DNA of 64,000 bases from Pelomonas sp. Root405 (GTDB lineage Bacteria > Pseudomonadota > Gammaproteobacteria > Burkholderiales > Burkholderiaceae_C). A program made the translations under genes and the position numbers. The stretch spans positions 379,056 to 443,055 of the forward strand of contig NZ_LMDU01000014.1 in NCBI RefSeq assembly GCF_001425165.1. The letters are read 5' to 3'. Positions 36,762 through 44,753 of this stretch are shown in pieces. The notes beneath the pieces were generated by a model. The model searched no databases and was not told the DNA's origin. It worked only from the letters and a program-made list of their open reading frames with translations. Positions within the stretch are counted from its first letter, which is position 1; each line of letters starts with the position of its first letter.

Positions 36762-36837
36762 GCAACCACAGAGGCACTGAGACACAGAGGTCTTCAATCA
36801 AGTCTATGTCTCCGTGCCTCTGTGCCTCTGTGGTTGC
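36762..36837. repeat. Dispersed inverted repeat overlapping a gene start
   Basis: Arms of about 29 bases. The outer 16 bases (36762-36777, GCAACCACAGAGGCAC) pair perfectly with 36822-36837; the inner part is imperfect (GAGACACAGAGG against CTCCGTGCCTCT). This CCACAGAGGCACAGAGACACAGAG pattern is a well-known intergenic palindrome of many Proteobacteria. Here the right arm is translated as part of the GH5 signal peptide. Confidence 0.85.
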
Positions 36838-37990
36838 ATTGCTTTGTGGGCTCCTTGCCGTTCCGGCGCAGGCGGCCGACATCGCGTTCTGGGACACCCC
36901 CCGCCATGGCGGCAACAGCTTCAACGGCAGGCCGCCCGACGAAGCCTATTTCCGTGCGCTCAAGGCCACCGGCGCCACCTGGGTGCGGTTGACGTTCTCG
37001 AAGTGGAAGGGGCAGGGGCGCGACTTTCTGATCGGCGATGCCGACGACTATCGCGGCATCCCCGCGCCGGACCTGACGTTGTTGCGACAGGCGATGGACG
37101 CAGCGCACGCTGCCGGCATCAAGGTCGTGCTGGTGCCGCTGTCCCTTCCCGGCAACCGCTGGGTGCAGCACAACCAGGACAGGCAGGACGACCGGCTCTG
37201 GAGGGACCGCCGGTACTGGGCGCAGTCCGCCACCTTCTGGCGCGACCTGGCCGCGGCCGTCAAGGACCATCCGGCGCTGGCGGGCTACAACCTGCTCAAC
37301 GAGCCGACGCCCGAGAAGGGCATGGGGCTGGACGAACAGGCCGCGCCCGAGGTGCGCAAGGCTTGGTACGCCAAGCACCAGGGCACGACGCATGACCTGC
37401 CGGTCTTCTACGCGCAGCTCATCGCCGCCATCCGAGAAGTCGATGCGGACACCCCGCTCATGCTCGACGGTGGCTGGTACGCGCATGCCTGGAGCTTCAG
37501 CCACTGGACGCCGCTGAAGGACGCGAAGTTGCTCTACGCCTTCCACATGTACGAGCCCTGGAACCTCACCAGCGCGCCGCAGATCAAGCGCCGGCCTCAG
37601 CTGCGCTACCCGGGCTCGAAGGTGACCTGGGGCGACAAGACGCTGAGCTTCGACAAGGCGGCGATGCAGCAGTTTCTCGGTGTGCCGTTTGCCTGGGCCA
37701 AGGCCAAAGGCGTGCCGGCCAACCGCATGGTGGCCGGCGAGCTGGGTTGCGTGCGGGTGTGGGCAGATTGCGGCGCCTACCTGGGCGACGTGCTCGACGC
37801 GCTCAACGCCCACGGCGCCCACTGGGCCTTCTACAGCTTCCGCGAAGATGTCTGGGAAGGCATGGACTACGAGATCCCGCCCGCCTTCCCCGCCGGCCAG
37901 GTGTACTACCTGCGTGAACAGGGCAACGGCGACAAGCTGCCGCTGGACGGCCCGCTGATGGGTGTCATCAGGAACCGGATGGCGCGCTGA
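36806..37990 (+). CDS. Secreted GH5 glycoside hydrolase (cellulase family)
   Basis: 394 residues from the ATG at 36806. The TIM-barrel GH5 catalytic acid/base is Glu166 (YNLLNEPTP) and the nucleophile Glu312 (VAGELGC); HMYEPW and the aromatic tail WAFYSFRED are also typical. The first 23 residues (MSPCLCASVVALLCGLLAVP) form a Sec signal peptide, and most of it is encoded by the right arm of a dispersed inverted repeat. An in-frame ATG at 36749, directly after the patatin stop codon, would add 19 residues encoded by the left arm; translational coupling there is possible. Substrate uncertain: endoglucanase or mannanase-like. Confidence 0.87.
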   Translation: MSPCLCASVVALLCGLLAVPAQAADIAFWDTPRHGGNSFNGRPPDEAYFRALKATGATWVRLTFSKWKGQGRDFLIGDADDYRGIPAPDLTLLRQAMDAAHAAGIKVVLVPLSLPGNRWVQHNQDRQDDRLWRDRRYWAQSATFWRDLAAAVKDHPALAGYNLLNEPTPEKGMGLDEQAAPEVRKAWYAKHQGTTHDLPVFYAQLIAAIREVDADTPLMLDGGWYAHAWSFSHWTPLKDAKLLYAFHMYEPWNLTSAPQIKRRPQLRYPGSKVTWGDKTLSFDKAAMQQFLGVPFAWAKAKGVPANRMVAGELGCVRVWADCGAYLGDVLDALNAHGAHWAFYSFREDVWEGMDYEIPPAFPAGQVYYLREQGNGDKLPLDGPLMGVIRNRMAR

Positions 37991-38926
37991 TCAAATCAGC
38001 AGCAGCTTCTCGTCGAGCATCTGCTGAACGATGTCGGCCTGCAACCGGTCGCGCCGTCGCTTGGCCGGCGGCCGGTCGTCGAGGCCAGACATCCAGCGCT
38101 TGAAGTCGACGAACACCTGCGGTGCGATGGTGCGCATCAGCGCCATGCGGCCGGTCACCGACACGATAGGCTGCTCAAAGCGCGGCGTGTTCAGGAAGGC
38201 TTCGGCGCGCTCTGCTTGAACCGGCCAAAGGTCGTCCTCGTCAGCAGTGAATCGAAACGGATGAGGGTCGCCGTCCACGGCCATCCGGCGGAGGAAGTCG
38301 ACCATGAAACCCTTGCCGTTGATGACCGATTCAAGCTGCGTGTCGATCCGCCGGAACGTCGGGTCCACCTGCTGCAGCACCTTCAGCATCGAGCTGTCCA
38401 TTTTCTTCATCGTGCCGAGGAACTGAACGCGCTTGCGGGCGTCCCAGAGCAGGTCGACGTCTTGCGTGGACATGGCGCCGGCCTCGATGCGGACGCTGGC
38501 TGCCGTCTCGTAGGCGTAGAGCGCATGCGTGCCCACGACGGTGAAGTGCGGGCTCAGCCCAGACGCTTCCAGCGCATTGAGCACGTCAACGACCAAGTTC
38601 GGCGCTCGGCCCACCTTCAGCGCCTTGTTCATGCGTTCGGCCTCATGCAGCGCCGCGCCCATGGACTTGCTGCGCTCCTGCGCTGCTTGCTTGGCCTCGG
38701 TAAAGGACAGGTAGGCCGCTTCGGTCTCGGGGCTGCGCCGGCCAAGACGTTGCTGCCGGTTGGTCGGTGAGGTCTTGACCAGATACTCGTAGTCGCCTTC
38801 GCGTTTGAAGTACATGCCGCCGGCAAAGCGCTGCGCCTCGGCAGAGGCTTTCAGCCAGGCCTGAAAGATGACCGCGGAGTCGATCACCTGACGGGCGGCG
38901 TTGTCGGGCAGGGGAAGATAACTCAT
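37991..38926 (-). CDS. GSU2403-family nucleotidyltransferase-fold protein
   Basis: A 311-residue protein of the GSU2403/NTP_transf_8 family. The nucleotidyltransferase core is visible as VVGTHALYAYE (136-146) followed by STQDVDLLWD, with the DxD metal-binding pair, and then FMVDFLRRM. The substrate is unknown; the fold is shared with minimal nucleotidyltransferases and AbiEii-like toxins. The ATG at 38926 overlaps an operator-like inverted repeat; a TTG five codons upstream is less likely. It ends one base after the convergent GH5 stop. No antitoxin partner is visible beside it. Confidence 0.8.
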   Translation of the reverse strand: MSYLPLPDNAARQVIDSAVIFQAWLKASAEAQRFAGGMYFKREGDYEYLVKTSPTNRQQRLGRRSPETEAAYLSFTEAKQAAQERSKSMGAALHEAERMNKALKVGRAPNLVVDVLNALEASGLSPHFTVVGTHALYAYETAASVRIEAGAMSTQDVDLLWDARKRVQFLGTMKKMDSSMLKVLQQVDPTFRRIDTQLESVINGKGFMVDFLRRMAVDGDPHPFRFTADEDDLWPVQAERAEAFLNTPRFEQPIVSVTGRMALMRTIAPQVFVDFKRWMSGLDDRPPAKRRRDRLQADIVQQMLDEKLLLI

Positions 38927-38977
38927 CACCGTACGAATCAAGAAATCGAAATTTATACGGTGAATTATTTAAATTCA
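38926..38977 (-). promoter_or_regulatory. Promoter/operator of the nucleotidyltransferase gene
   Basis: An AT-rich stretch. TCACCGTA (38926-38933) and TACGGTGA (38956-38963) are perfect inverted 8-mers. On the minus strand the upstream arm runs into TATAAA, a good -10, with TTGAAT as a possible -35 at a short 15-base spacing. The downstream arm touches the start codon. A second palindrome, TGAATT-N5-AATTCA (38961-38977), overlaps the -35. The geometry suggests repression by a dimeric regulator or autoregulation. Confidence 0.5.
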
Positions 38978-38978
38978 A

Positions 38979-39251
38979 TTATTTGGGTGGCTCATAGGGT
39001 CGCCCGCCCACGCGCAAGCCTGCACCCGACAACTTCGCCGCCGTCGCCGCGCGTATCCCCGGCACACGTTTCATCAGGTCGCCCCAGTCGGCAAACGGTC
39101 GTGCCGCCAGCAGCCTTTGGACCAAAGCCGGGCCCAGGCCGGGCAGGGATTCAAGTTCGGCTCGCGTCGCCGAGTTGACCTCGACCTCTGTCTGGGCCAG
39201 TGCCGCCGGCATGGACCATGCAGCCCACAGCAGCAGGCCGCGGCGCTTCAT
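38979..39251 (-). CDS. ComEA-like helix-hairpin-helix protein
   Basis: A 90-residue exported protein. Signal peptide residues 1-19 (MKRRGLLLWAAWSMPAALA), then VEVNSATRAELESLPGLGPALVQRLLAARPFADWGDLMKRVPGI, a tandem helix-hairpin-helix fold as in ComEA and related periplasmic DNA-binding proteins of competence. The ATG overlaps the stop of the ABC exporter gene by four bases (ATGA), so both are co-translated. A role in DNA uptake is possible but no other competence genes are near. Confidence 0.85.
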   Translation of the reverse strand: MKRRGLLLWAAWSMPAALAQTEVEVNSATRAELESLPGLGPALVQRLLAARPFADWGDLMKRVPGIRAATAAKLSGAGLRVGGRPYEPPK

Positions 39252-40984
39252 GGCTCGCCCGCCTGCGCCCGCACCATCGACGCATAGGCGCCATCACGGG
39301 CCAGCAGCTCGGCGTGCGTGCCGGTCTCGACGAGCTTGCCAGCGCCGAGCACATGGATGGCGTCGGCGTCGCGGATGGTCGACAGCCGGTGGGCGATGAC
39401 GATGAGCGTCTTGCGGCCGGACCAGGCCGCCAATGCCTGCTGCACGGCACGCTCGCTTTCGGTGTCGAGCGCCGAGGTGGCTTCGTCAAAGATCCAGATA
39501 GGTGCGTCCTTGTAGAGCGCGCGGGCAATCGCCAGGCGCTGGCGCTGGCCGCCGGACAGCTTGCTGCCGTTGGCGCCGACGTGGGTATCCACGCCCTCGG
39601 GCAGCGTCTGCACGAAGTCCCACAGGTGGGCGGCGCGCAGCGCAGCTTCGAGCTTGGCTTCGTCACGCGGCTGCGCGTAGGCGATGTTGTTGGCGACCGA
39701 GTCGTCGAACAGCACGATGTCCTGTGACACGACGGCGAATTGGCGGCGCAGGGACAGGCGCGTCAACGTCTCGATGTCGGTGCCGTCGAGCAAGATGCGC
39801 CCGGCGTCCGGCCGGCCGAAGCCGAGCAGCAGATGGATGATGGAACTCTTGCCCGCGCCGGAGGCCCCCACCAGGGCGGTCGTGCGTCCGGCGGCAAAGC
39901 TCAGGGCCAACCCGTCCAGCGCTGGCTGGGAGGCGCCGGGGTAGGTGAGGCGCACGGCCTCCATGGCGATGTCGCCCTGAGCCGGCACGGCGAGCTCCGT
40001 CGTGCCGCTGTCGGCTTCCTTGGGCGCATCCATCAGCTCGAAGCAACCCTTGGCGATCACCGTCGCACGGGTCAGCGGCGCAGCCAGGTCGGACAGGTGG
40101 CGCAGCCGCGAAGTGAGCAGCATCAGCGCAGTCACGAACTCGGCGAAGGCCTTCACGCCGGTGGCATCGGCACGCGCCTGCCACAGGGCCACGCAGATGA
40201 TGAAGGACAGACCGACGCTGGCGACGAGCTGGGACAGCGGCTGGGCCAGCGCGGCGGCCGCGGCCGTCTTGAGGTCGTTGCGGCGCACGACCTGGGACAC
40301 CTCGGCAAAGCGCTCGCGCTCGTGCGCCGCGGCGCCGAACTGCCGAACCACGCGCCAGGCCCGCGTCATGTCGTCGACCTTGTTGACCAGCAGCAGCTGC
40401 GAGTCGTAGGCGCGCGTGGACATGATGCGCATGCGCTGGTTGACTTTCTTCATGACGAGCGCCATCAGCGGCGTGACGATCAGGCTGAGCAGGGTCAGCT
40501 GCCAGTTCAGCACGAAGAGGTAGCCCACCATGGCGATGGCGGGCAGGCCATCGCGCAGCACGCTGAGGCCCACATTGCCGACCAGCTGCAGGATCTGCTG
40601 CGGATCGTTGACCACCTTGCTGACCGCCGTTCCGGCCTGCATGCGCGTGTAGACCTGGGCGTCCAGGCGCAACAAGGCGTTGACGAGCGCGGCGCGGAAG
40701 TCCGTCACACTGCGCGTGAGCGTCCAGTTGAAGAGGTACTGGCCCGCGAAGCCGAACACCCCGCGCACGAGATACAGGCCGATCAGCACGGCGGGCACCA
40801 TCCACAGCGGAAAGGCGTCCTTGGCGAAGCCTTCGCCGAAGGCATAGCCAACCAGCCTCGGGATCATCGTCTCGGTGGCCGCGACGCCGACGAAGGCCAG
40901 CACGGTGAGCACGGCGCCCCAGCGGTGGGGGTAGACGAAGCGGCGCAGGCGGCTGGCGATGGAGGCGTTGGCGTCGGAAGACAT
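39248..40984 (-). CDS. msbA: ABC exporter, MsbA-like (lipid A flippase type)
   Basis: A 578-residue half-transporter with six membrane segments (to about 320) fused to an ATPase: Walker A GASGAGKSS, Q-loop VSQD, signature LSGGQRQR and Walker B IWIFDEATSALD. Length, the ERFAEVSQVVRRNDLK region and its position beside LPS glycosyltransferases fit MsbA, the inner-membrane flippase for lipid A-core. A different lipid or peptide exporter cannot be excluded. Transcribed away from the GT4 gene through a 33-base divergent gap. Confidence 0.87.
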   Translation of the reverse strand: MSSDANASIASRLRRFVYPHRWGAVLTVLAFVGVAATETMIPRLVGYAFGEGFAKDAFPLWMVPAVLIGLYLVRGVFGFAGQYLFNWTLTRSVTDFRAALVNALLRLDAQVYTRMQAGTAVSKVVNDPQQILQLVGNVGLSVLRDGLPAIAMVGYLFVLNWQLTLLSLIVTPLMALVMKKVNQRMRIMSTRAYDSQLLLVNKVDDMTRAWRVVRQFGAAAHERERFAEVSQVVRRNDLKTAAAAALAQPLSQLVASVGLSFIICVALWQARADATGVKAFAEFVTALMLLTSRLRHLSDLAAPLTRATVIAKGCFELMDAPKEADSGTTELAVPAQGDIAMEAVRLTYPGASQPALDGLALSFAAGRTTALVGASGAGKSSIIHLLLGFGRPDAGRILLDGTDIETLTRLSLRRQFAVVSQDIVLFDDSVANNIAYAQPRDEAKLEAALRAAHLWDFVQTLPEGVDTHVGANGSKLSGGQRQRLAIARALYKDAPIWIFDEATSALDTESERAVQQALAAWSGRKTLIVIAHRLSTIRDADAIHVLGAGKLVETGTHAELLARDGAYASMVRAQAGEP

Positions 40985-41017
40985 GGGGCGCGATTGTCTC
41001 TCCTACACTGCCGCGCA

Positions 41018-42148
41018 ATGCCGAATGAGACCCCGCCCGCCGACCGACCTCGCGTGGTCCATTTCGTGACGGGCGGCTTCTCCGGCGCGACGCAGGTTGC
41101 CGTCGATCTCTGTCTTTCGGCGCTGCGGGGCGGGCCGTTCGAGCCGGTCCTCGTGCTCAGGCGAAAGCGGCACACGCCCATGGCCCGCGTCGAGGCGCTG
41201 AAGGCGCAGGGGCTGTCGGTGCACCTGGTGTCGGGCTGGTCGCATCTCGTGACCATCGCAGAGCTGGCATCGCTGCTAAGAGGTTTGCAGCCCGCGGCGC
41301 TGCTGGCGCACGGCTTTCCCGAGCACCTGCTGGGCCGGCATGCCGGCGTGCGGGCCGGCGTACCGGTGCTGATCCAGGTCGAGCACAACTCGCGCGAGCG
41401 CTACACCGCCTGGAGCCGCTGGCAGTCGCGCCAGCTGGCGCGGCGCTCGGCCGCGCTGGTCGGCGTCAGCGAGGGCGTTCGGCAGAGCCTGCTGGCGCAG
41501 GGCCTGCCGGCGGACAAGACGATCGCGATTCCGAATGGCATCGACCTTGAGCGCTTTGCGCAAGCCGGTGGCGACCGGGAAGCGGGCGTCTTGATGTCGG
41601 CGCGTTTCGCGCGTCAGAAGGACCATGCCACGCTGATCGATGCGATGGCATTGCTGGCTTCGCGTCATGGGCTGAGGCCACCGTTGCAGCTCGCTGGCAC
41701 CGGCCCGCGGCAGGCGCGCATGCAGGCCAAGGTCCAGCAAATGGCCCTGGGTGGCCAGGTGCGTTTTCTCGGCCATCACGGCGACATGCCCGGGCTGTTG
41801 CGGTCGCAGGCGATCTACGTGCTGTCCACGCACTATGAAGGCATGCCGCTGGCCCTGGTGGAGGCCATGGCCGCCGGCTGCGGCTGCATCGCGTCGGACG
41901 TCATCGGTGTGAGGGGCGTCGTCGAGGACGGCGTGACCGGGCTGCTGGTGCCCGAGGGCGATGCGGCCGCCTTGGCCGACGCCATCGCGCGGCTGCTGCA
42001 TGATCCCGCGCTGGCGGCCCGCCTCGGCGCCGCGGCCCGCGAGCGTGCCTTGGCCGAGCACGGCGTGGCGCTGATGCGCGAGCGCTACGAGGCGCTGATC
42101 ACGCGCTGCGCCACCATTGCAGGGCGCGCAGCCAGCGGCCGCGTTTGA
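41018..42148 (+). CDS. GT4-family glycosyltransferase
   Basis: A 376-residue GT-B glycosyltransferase. The N-terminal acceptor domain starts RVVHFVTGGFSGATQVAVDL. The donor-site motif of GT4 is STHYEGMPLALVEAMAAGC, and NGIDLERF lies in the linker. It is likely involved in LPS core or O-antigen assembly, given the adjacent msbA-like gene and three other transferases. The frame is open far upstream, but the ATG at 41018 fits the family N-terminus. Its 3' end overlaps the convergent GT2 gene by 50 bases. Confidence 0.92.
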   Translation: MPNETPPADRPRVVHFVTGGFSGATQVAVDLCLSALRGGPFEPVLVLRRKRHTPMARVEALKAQGLSVHLVSGWSHLVTIAELASLLRGLQPAALLAHGFPEHLLGRHAGVRAGVPVLIQVEHNSRERYTAWSRWQSRQLARRSAALVGVSEGVRQSLLAQGLPADKTIAIPNGIDLERFAQAGGDREAGVLMSARFARQKDHATLIDAMALLASRHGLRPPLQLAGTGPRQARMQAKVQQMALGGQVRFLGHHGDMPGLLRSQAIYVLSTHYEGMPLALVEAMAAGCGCIASDVIGVRGVVEDGVTGLLVPEGDAAALADAIARLLHDPALAARLGAAARERALAEHGVALMRERYEALITRCATIAGRAASGRV

Positions 42149-43052
42149 AGTAGGCGGACCGCAGCTCTCGGCGGTTCAGCGGCGAGCTGTGGTCGAAGCG
42201 CTCGGCGTCGGTCCTCAGCCCTGCCAGCGCCTCGCCGCCCAGCTGCTGGCGCCGCCGCCGGGCGCGCAGCAGCGTGCGGGCGCAGAAGTGGGCGATCTCG
42301 AAGCGGGTGTCGTCATCAAGCGGCGGCAACTCGGTGGCCAGGCCGTCCAGCGCCGCGGTCCAGTCGTCCAGCCGCTTTGCGTCCAGGTGGCCGAGCAGGC
42401 TGCCGGCGCGCTGGCGGTAAGCGACCCACACTTCGGCCACATGCACATGGCGAGGCGTGTGCAGTGCCAGGCGGGGGTAGACGGCCATGTCCTCGAAGAC
42501 GCGGCCCTCGGGAAACCGCAGCCCGGCCGGCCAGCACGAACGCCGCACGATCTTGCTCCACGGATGGAACTGGCCGCGGGCGAACAGGCCGCGCAGGCGC
42601 TGGTTCACATCGGCCATCAACATGCCCGCCGGGCCGTCAAAGCTTGTGATGTGGCGGTGACGTGGCTTGGTGGAAGTGGTCGACGGGCCGTCGTCGAAGA
42701 CGCGGAAATCGCAGGTGACGAGGTCCGGCCGGTGCTCGGCAATCACGGCCTTGAGCTGCGCGATGGCACCGGGCTCCAGCAGGTCGTCCGGGTCGATGAA
42801 CCAGAGGTAGTCGCCGCGCGCCGCGTCGAGCAGCCGGTTGCGCGCCGCGCTGACGCCGCGGTTGACCGGCTCGCGAATCACGCGGGCCTGGGGCAGCAGG
42901 GCTGTGGCGAGCGCCGCAGAGCCGTCGGGGGAAGCATCGTCCACGAAGACGACCTCGACGCTGTCGTCGAGCTGGCCGCACAGCGAGTCGATGCATGCCG
43001 GCAGCCACGCCTCGACCCGGTACATCGGCAACAGCAAGCTGAGCCAGGTCAC
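42099..43052 (-). CDS. GT2-family glycosyltransferase
   Basis: A 317-residue GT-A enzyme. It begins LSLLLPMYRVEAWLPACIDSL, with VVFVDDASPDGS and the metal-binding YLWFIDPDDLLEPG (DxD) typical of family 2. The C-terminal part is Arg-rich and may contact the membrane surface. Part of the envelope glycan cluster; it overlaps the upstream Caps_synth-type gene by four bases. Confidence 0.92.
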   Translation of the reverse strand: MTWLSLLLPMYRVEAWLPACIDSLCGQLDDSVEVVFVDDASPDGSAALATALLPQARVIREPVNRGVSAARNRLLDAARGDYLWFIDPDDLLEPGAIAQLKAVIAEHRPDLVTCDFRVFDDGPSTTSTKPRHRHITSFDGPAGMLMADVNQRLRGLFARGQFHPWSKIVRRSCWPAGLRFPEGRVFEDMAVYPRLALHTPRHVHVAEVWVAYRQRAGSLLGHLDAKRLDDWTAALDGLATELPPLDDDTRFEIAHFCARTLLRARRRRQQLGGEALAGLRTDAERFDHSSPLNRRELRSAYFKRGRWLRALQWWRSA

Positions 43053-43999
43053 GATGGACGGCGGATCAATTCATCCAGGGCGCTGCCGGGCAGGACGCGA
43101 CCGCGCTGCCAGTGGCGCTCGATGACGCGACGGTCGTTGCCGCGCAGCTTGAGCACTGCCGGCAACCGGCGCGGGCAGGGGGTGAGCGCGACGCGCACAT
43201 AGAGATGGGTTTTGCGCCAGCCCACGCCGCACAGCCAGGCGAACGGGCCGTCCTCGGCGCGCAGCAGGGCCAGGCGGTAGCCCGCGCCATGGCGGTCCAG
43301 CAGGTCCGCGGCCACGACATGCATCAGCAGGTAGCGCTGCGAATCGTGGTCCAGCCGTTGCAGGACCCGGCTGGCGCGGCCTTGCTCAGCGAGCCGGGCG
43401 AGCACGGCTTCAGCGCCCTCGTCCAGCGCCTTGTCGAAGGCCTCGGCCAGGTCCCGTGTGAACGGGCAGCCGGGTGCGGCGGCCATCAGCCAGTTCTCGA
43501 CGATGGGTTGGTCCGGGCGCGTCGTGAAGCGGTCGATGTAGAAGCCGACATAGCTGGCCGCGCGATGGGCGCGCTGCTGGTGCAGCCAGTCGAGATCGCG
43601 GGCGAGCAGGATGGAGGCGTCGAGCCAGATGCCGCCATGGCGGGCCAGCAGCTGGATGCGCAGCCAGTCGGCCTGGCGGTAGGCCGGCAAGGCATCGAAG
43701 TCCGCACGCAGGCCGGGCAGCCAGCCGGGCGCGCTGTCGCGATTCAGCAGCCGGATCTCATGGTCGGGCGCGAAACGGCGCCAGTTCTCGACACAGGCCG
43801 TGATGAAGTCGGGTGGCGGCGCGGTGTGCCAATAGGTCCAGATCACCTTGGGGATGTCGGCCTCGCAGCGACCTTCGCCGACGACGGTCTCGCGTGTGCG
43901 CGCCGGCACCCGGGCGCGCAGCACCGTCCAGACCTCGCGCAGGAACAGCAGCGTGAGGAGAACGAGCAAGGCCTTGAGAACGAGAACAGCCGTGGTCAT
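43049..43999 (-). CDS. Capsular polysaccharide/GT32-like glycosyltransferase
   Basis: A 316-residue protein with one N-terminal membrane segment (about 5-22). The catalytic domain shows IPKVIWTYWHTAPPPDFITACVENWRRFAPDHEIRLLN and YRQADWLRIQLLARHGGIWLDAS, the pattern of Caps_synth/Gly_transf_sug enzymes, with WLDAS in place of a classic DxD. It probably adds a sugar to LPS or capsule. Located seven bases after the stop of the next upstream transferase gene, in one operon with the GT2 gene. Confidence 0.87.
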   Translation of the reverse strand: MTTAVLVLKALLVLLTLLFLREVWTVLRARVPARTRETVVGEGRCEADIPKVIWTYWHTAPPPDFITACVENWRRFAPDHEIRLLNRDSAPGWLPGLRADFDALPAYRQADWLRIQLLARHGGIWLDASILLARDLDWLHQQRAHRAASYVGFYIDRFTTRPDQPIVENWLMAAAPGCPFTRDLAEAFDKALDEGAEAVLARLAEQGRASRVLQRLDHDSQRYLLMHVVAADLLDRHGAGYRLALLRAEDGPFAWLCGVGWRKTHLYVRVALTPCPRRLPAVLKLRGNDRRVIERHWQRGRVLPGSALDELIRRPS

Positions 44000-44006
44000 C
44001 CGCGAG

Positions 44007-44753
44007 TCACTCTCGCCAATGGTCGGCGATCCACCGCGCCGGCCGGGCGTGCCGCCAGTTGCCGTTGCTGCGTCCGGCCAGCGCGTCGGGCGGGTTCATG
44101 ACGCCGTGGAAGATCAGGATGCGCGCGCCCTCGGGGATGAAGGGGTCACGCCAGTAGCTGGTGGGCCAGGCTGGGATGCAGTGGTACTTGTAGCTGGCGC
44201 ACCAGGCATCGTGCCAGTACTTGAGCTTGCCTTGCCGGTGCAGCACGGCACTCAGGAAGGCCTGCTCGTTGCGGTAATCGGCCTTGGCCTTGGCCTGGTC
44301 GGCGACGAATTCGGTCAGTACGTCCTGGTGGGCGCCGAGTTCCCAGCGGTAGACCGAGGAGTTGCCGGTGACGCGCCAGGGGCGCTTCCAGTCGTGGATG
44401 ACGAGGAACTCACCCGGTACCACGAAGAAGGGCGTGATGTCGTCGACGATGACGACGTCGAGGTCGAGGAAAAGGCCTGTGCCGTCGAGGCCGTATTGCT
44501 CGACAAGGATGGGGCTGAATGTCGTCAGCTTTTTCCAGCCGCGCTCAGGCTCGCCGTTAGGCAGCGTCAGCTCGGGGATGGGGAAGCACTTCACCTCGCC
44601 GCGGATGCCTTCGGTACGGTCGGTCAAGCAGACGAAGTCGAAGTCGCCTTTGAGATGGCGGCGAACCATCGCGTAGAGGCGATTGACGTACTCGGGGCCG
44701 TACTTGGTGCCCCACTTCATGCAGACGATGGTGCGCTTAGAGTTCTTCAACAT
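44007..44753 (-). CDS. Glycosyltransferase with nucleotide-diphospho-sugar fold
   Basis: A 248-residue protein: VCMKWGTKYGPEYVNRLYAMVRRHLKG, LTDRTEGIRGEV, then GLFLDLDVVIVDD with a DxD metal site, and IFHGVMNPPDA near the end, as in small GT8-like bacterial transferases. No membrane segment. Its start overlaps the 3' end of lapB by 17 bases, so it is translated from the lapAB transcript into the glycosyltransferase operon. Confidence 0.85.
   Translation of the reverse strand: MLKNSKRTIVCMKWGTKYGPEYVNRLYAMVRRHLKGDFDFVCLTDRTEGIRGEVKCFPIPELTLPNGEPERGWKKLTTFSPILVEQYGLDGTGLFLDLDVVIVDDITPFFVVPGEFLVIHDWKRPWRVTGNSSVYRWELGAHQDVLTEFVADQAKAKADYRNEQAFLSAVLHRQGKLKYWHDAWCASYKYHCIPAWPTSYWRDPFIPEGARILIFHGVMNPPDALAGRSNGNWRHARPARWIADHWRE

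Noticed and set aside
37991-38977. A toxin-antitoxin pair formed by the nucleotidyltransferase gene and the gene before it
   Set aside because: The preceding gene is a signal-peptide-bearing ComEA-like protein coupled to the ABC exporter gene, not an antitoxin.
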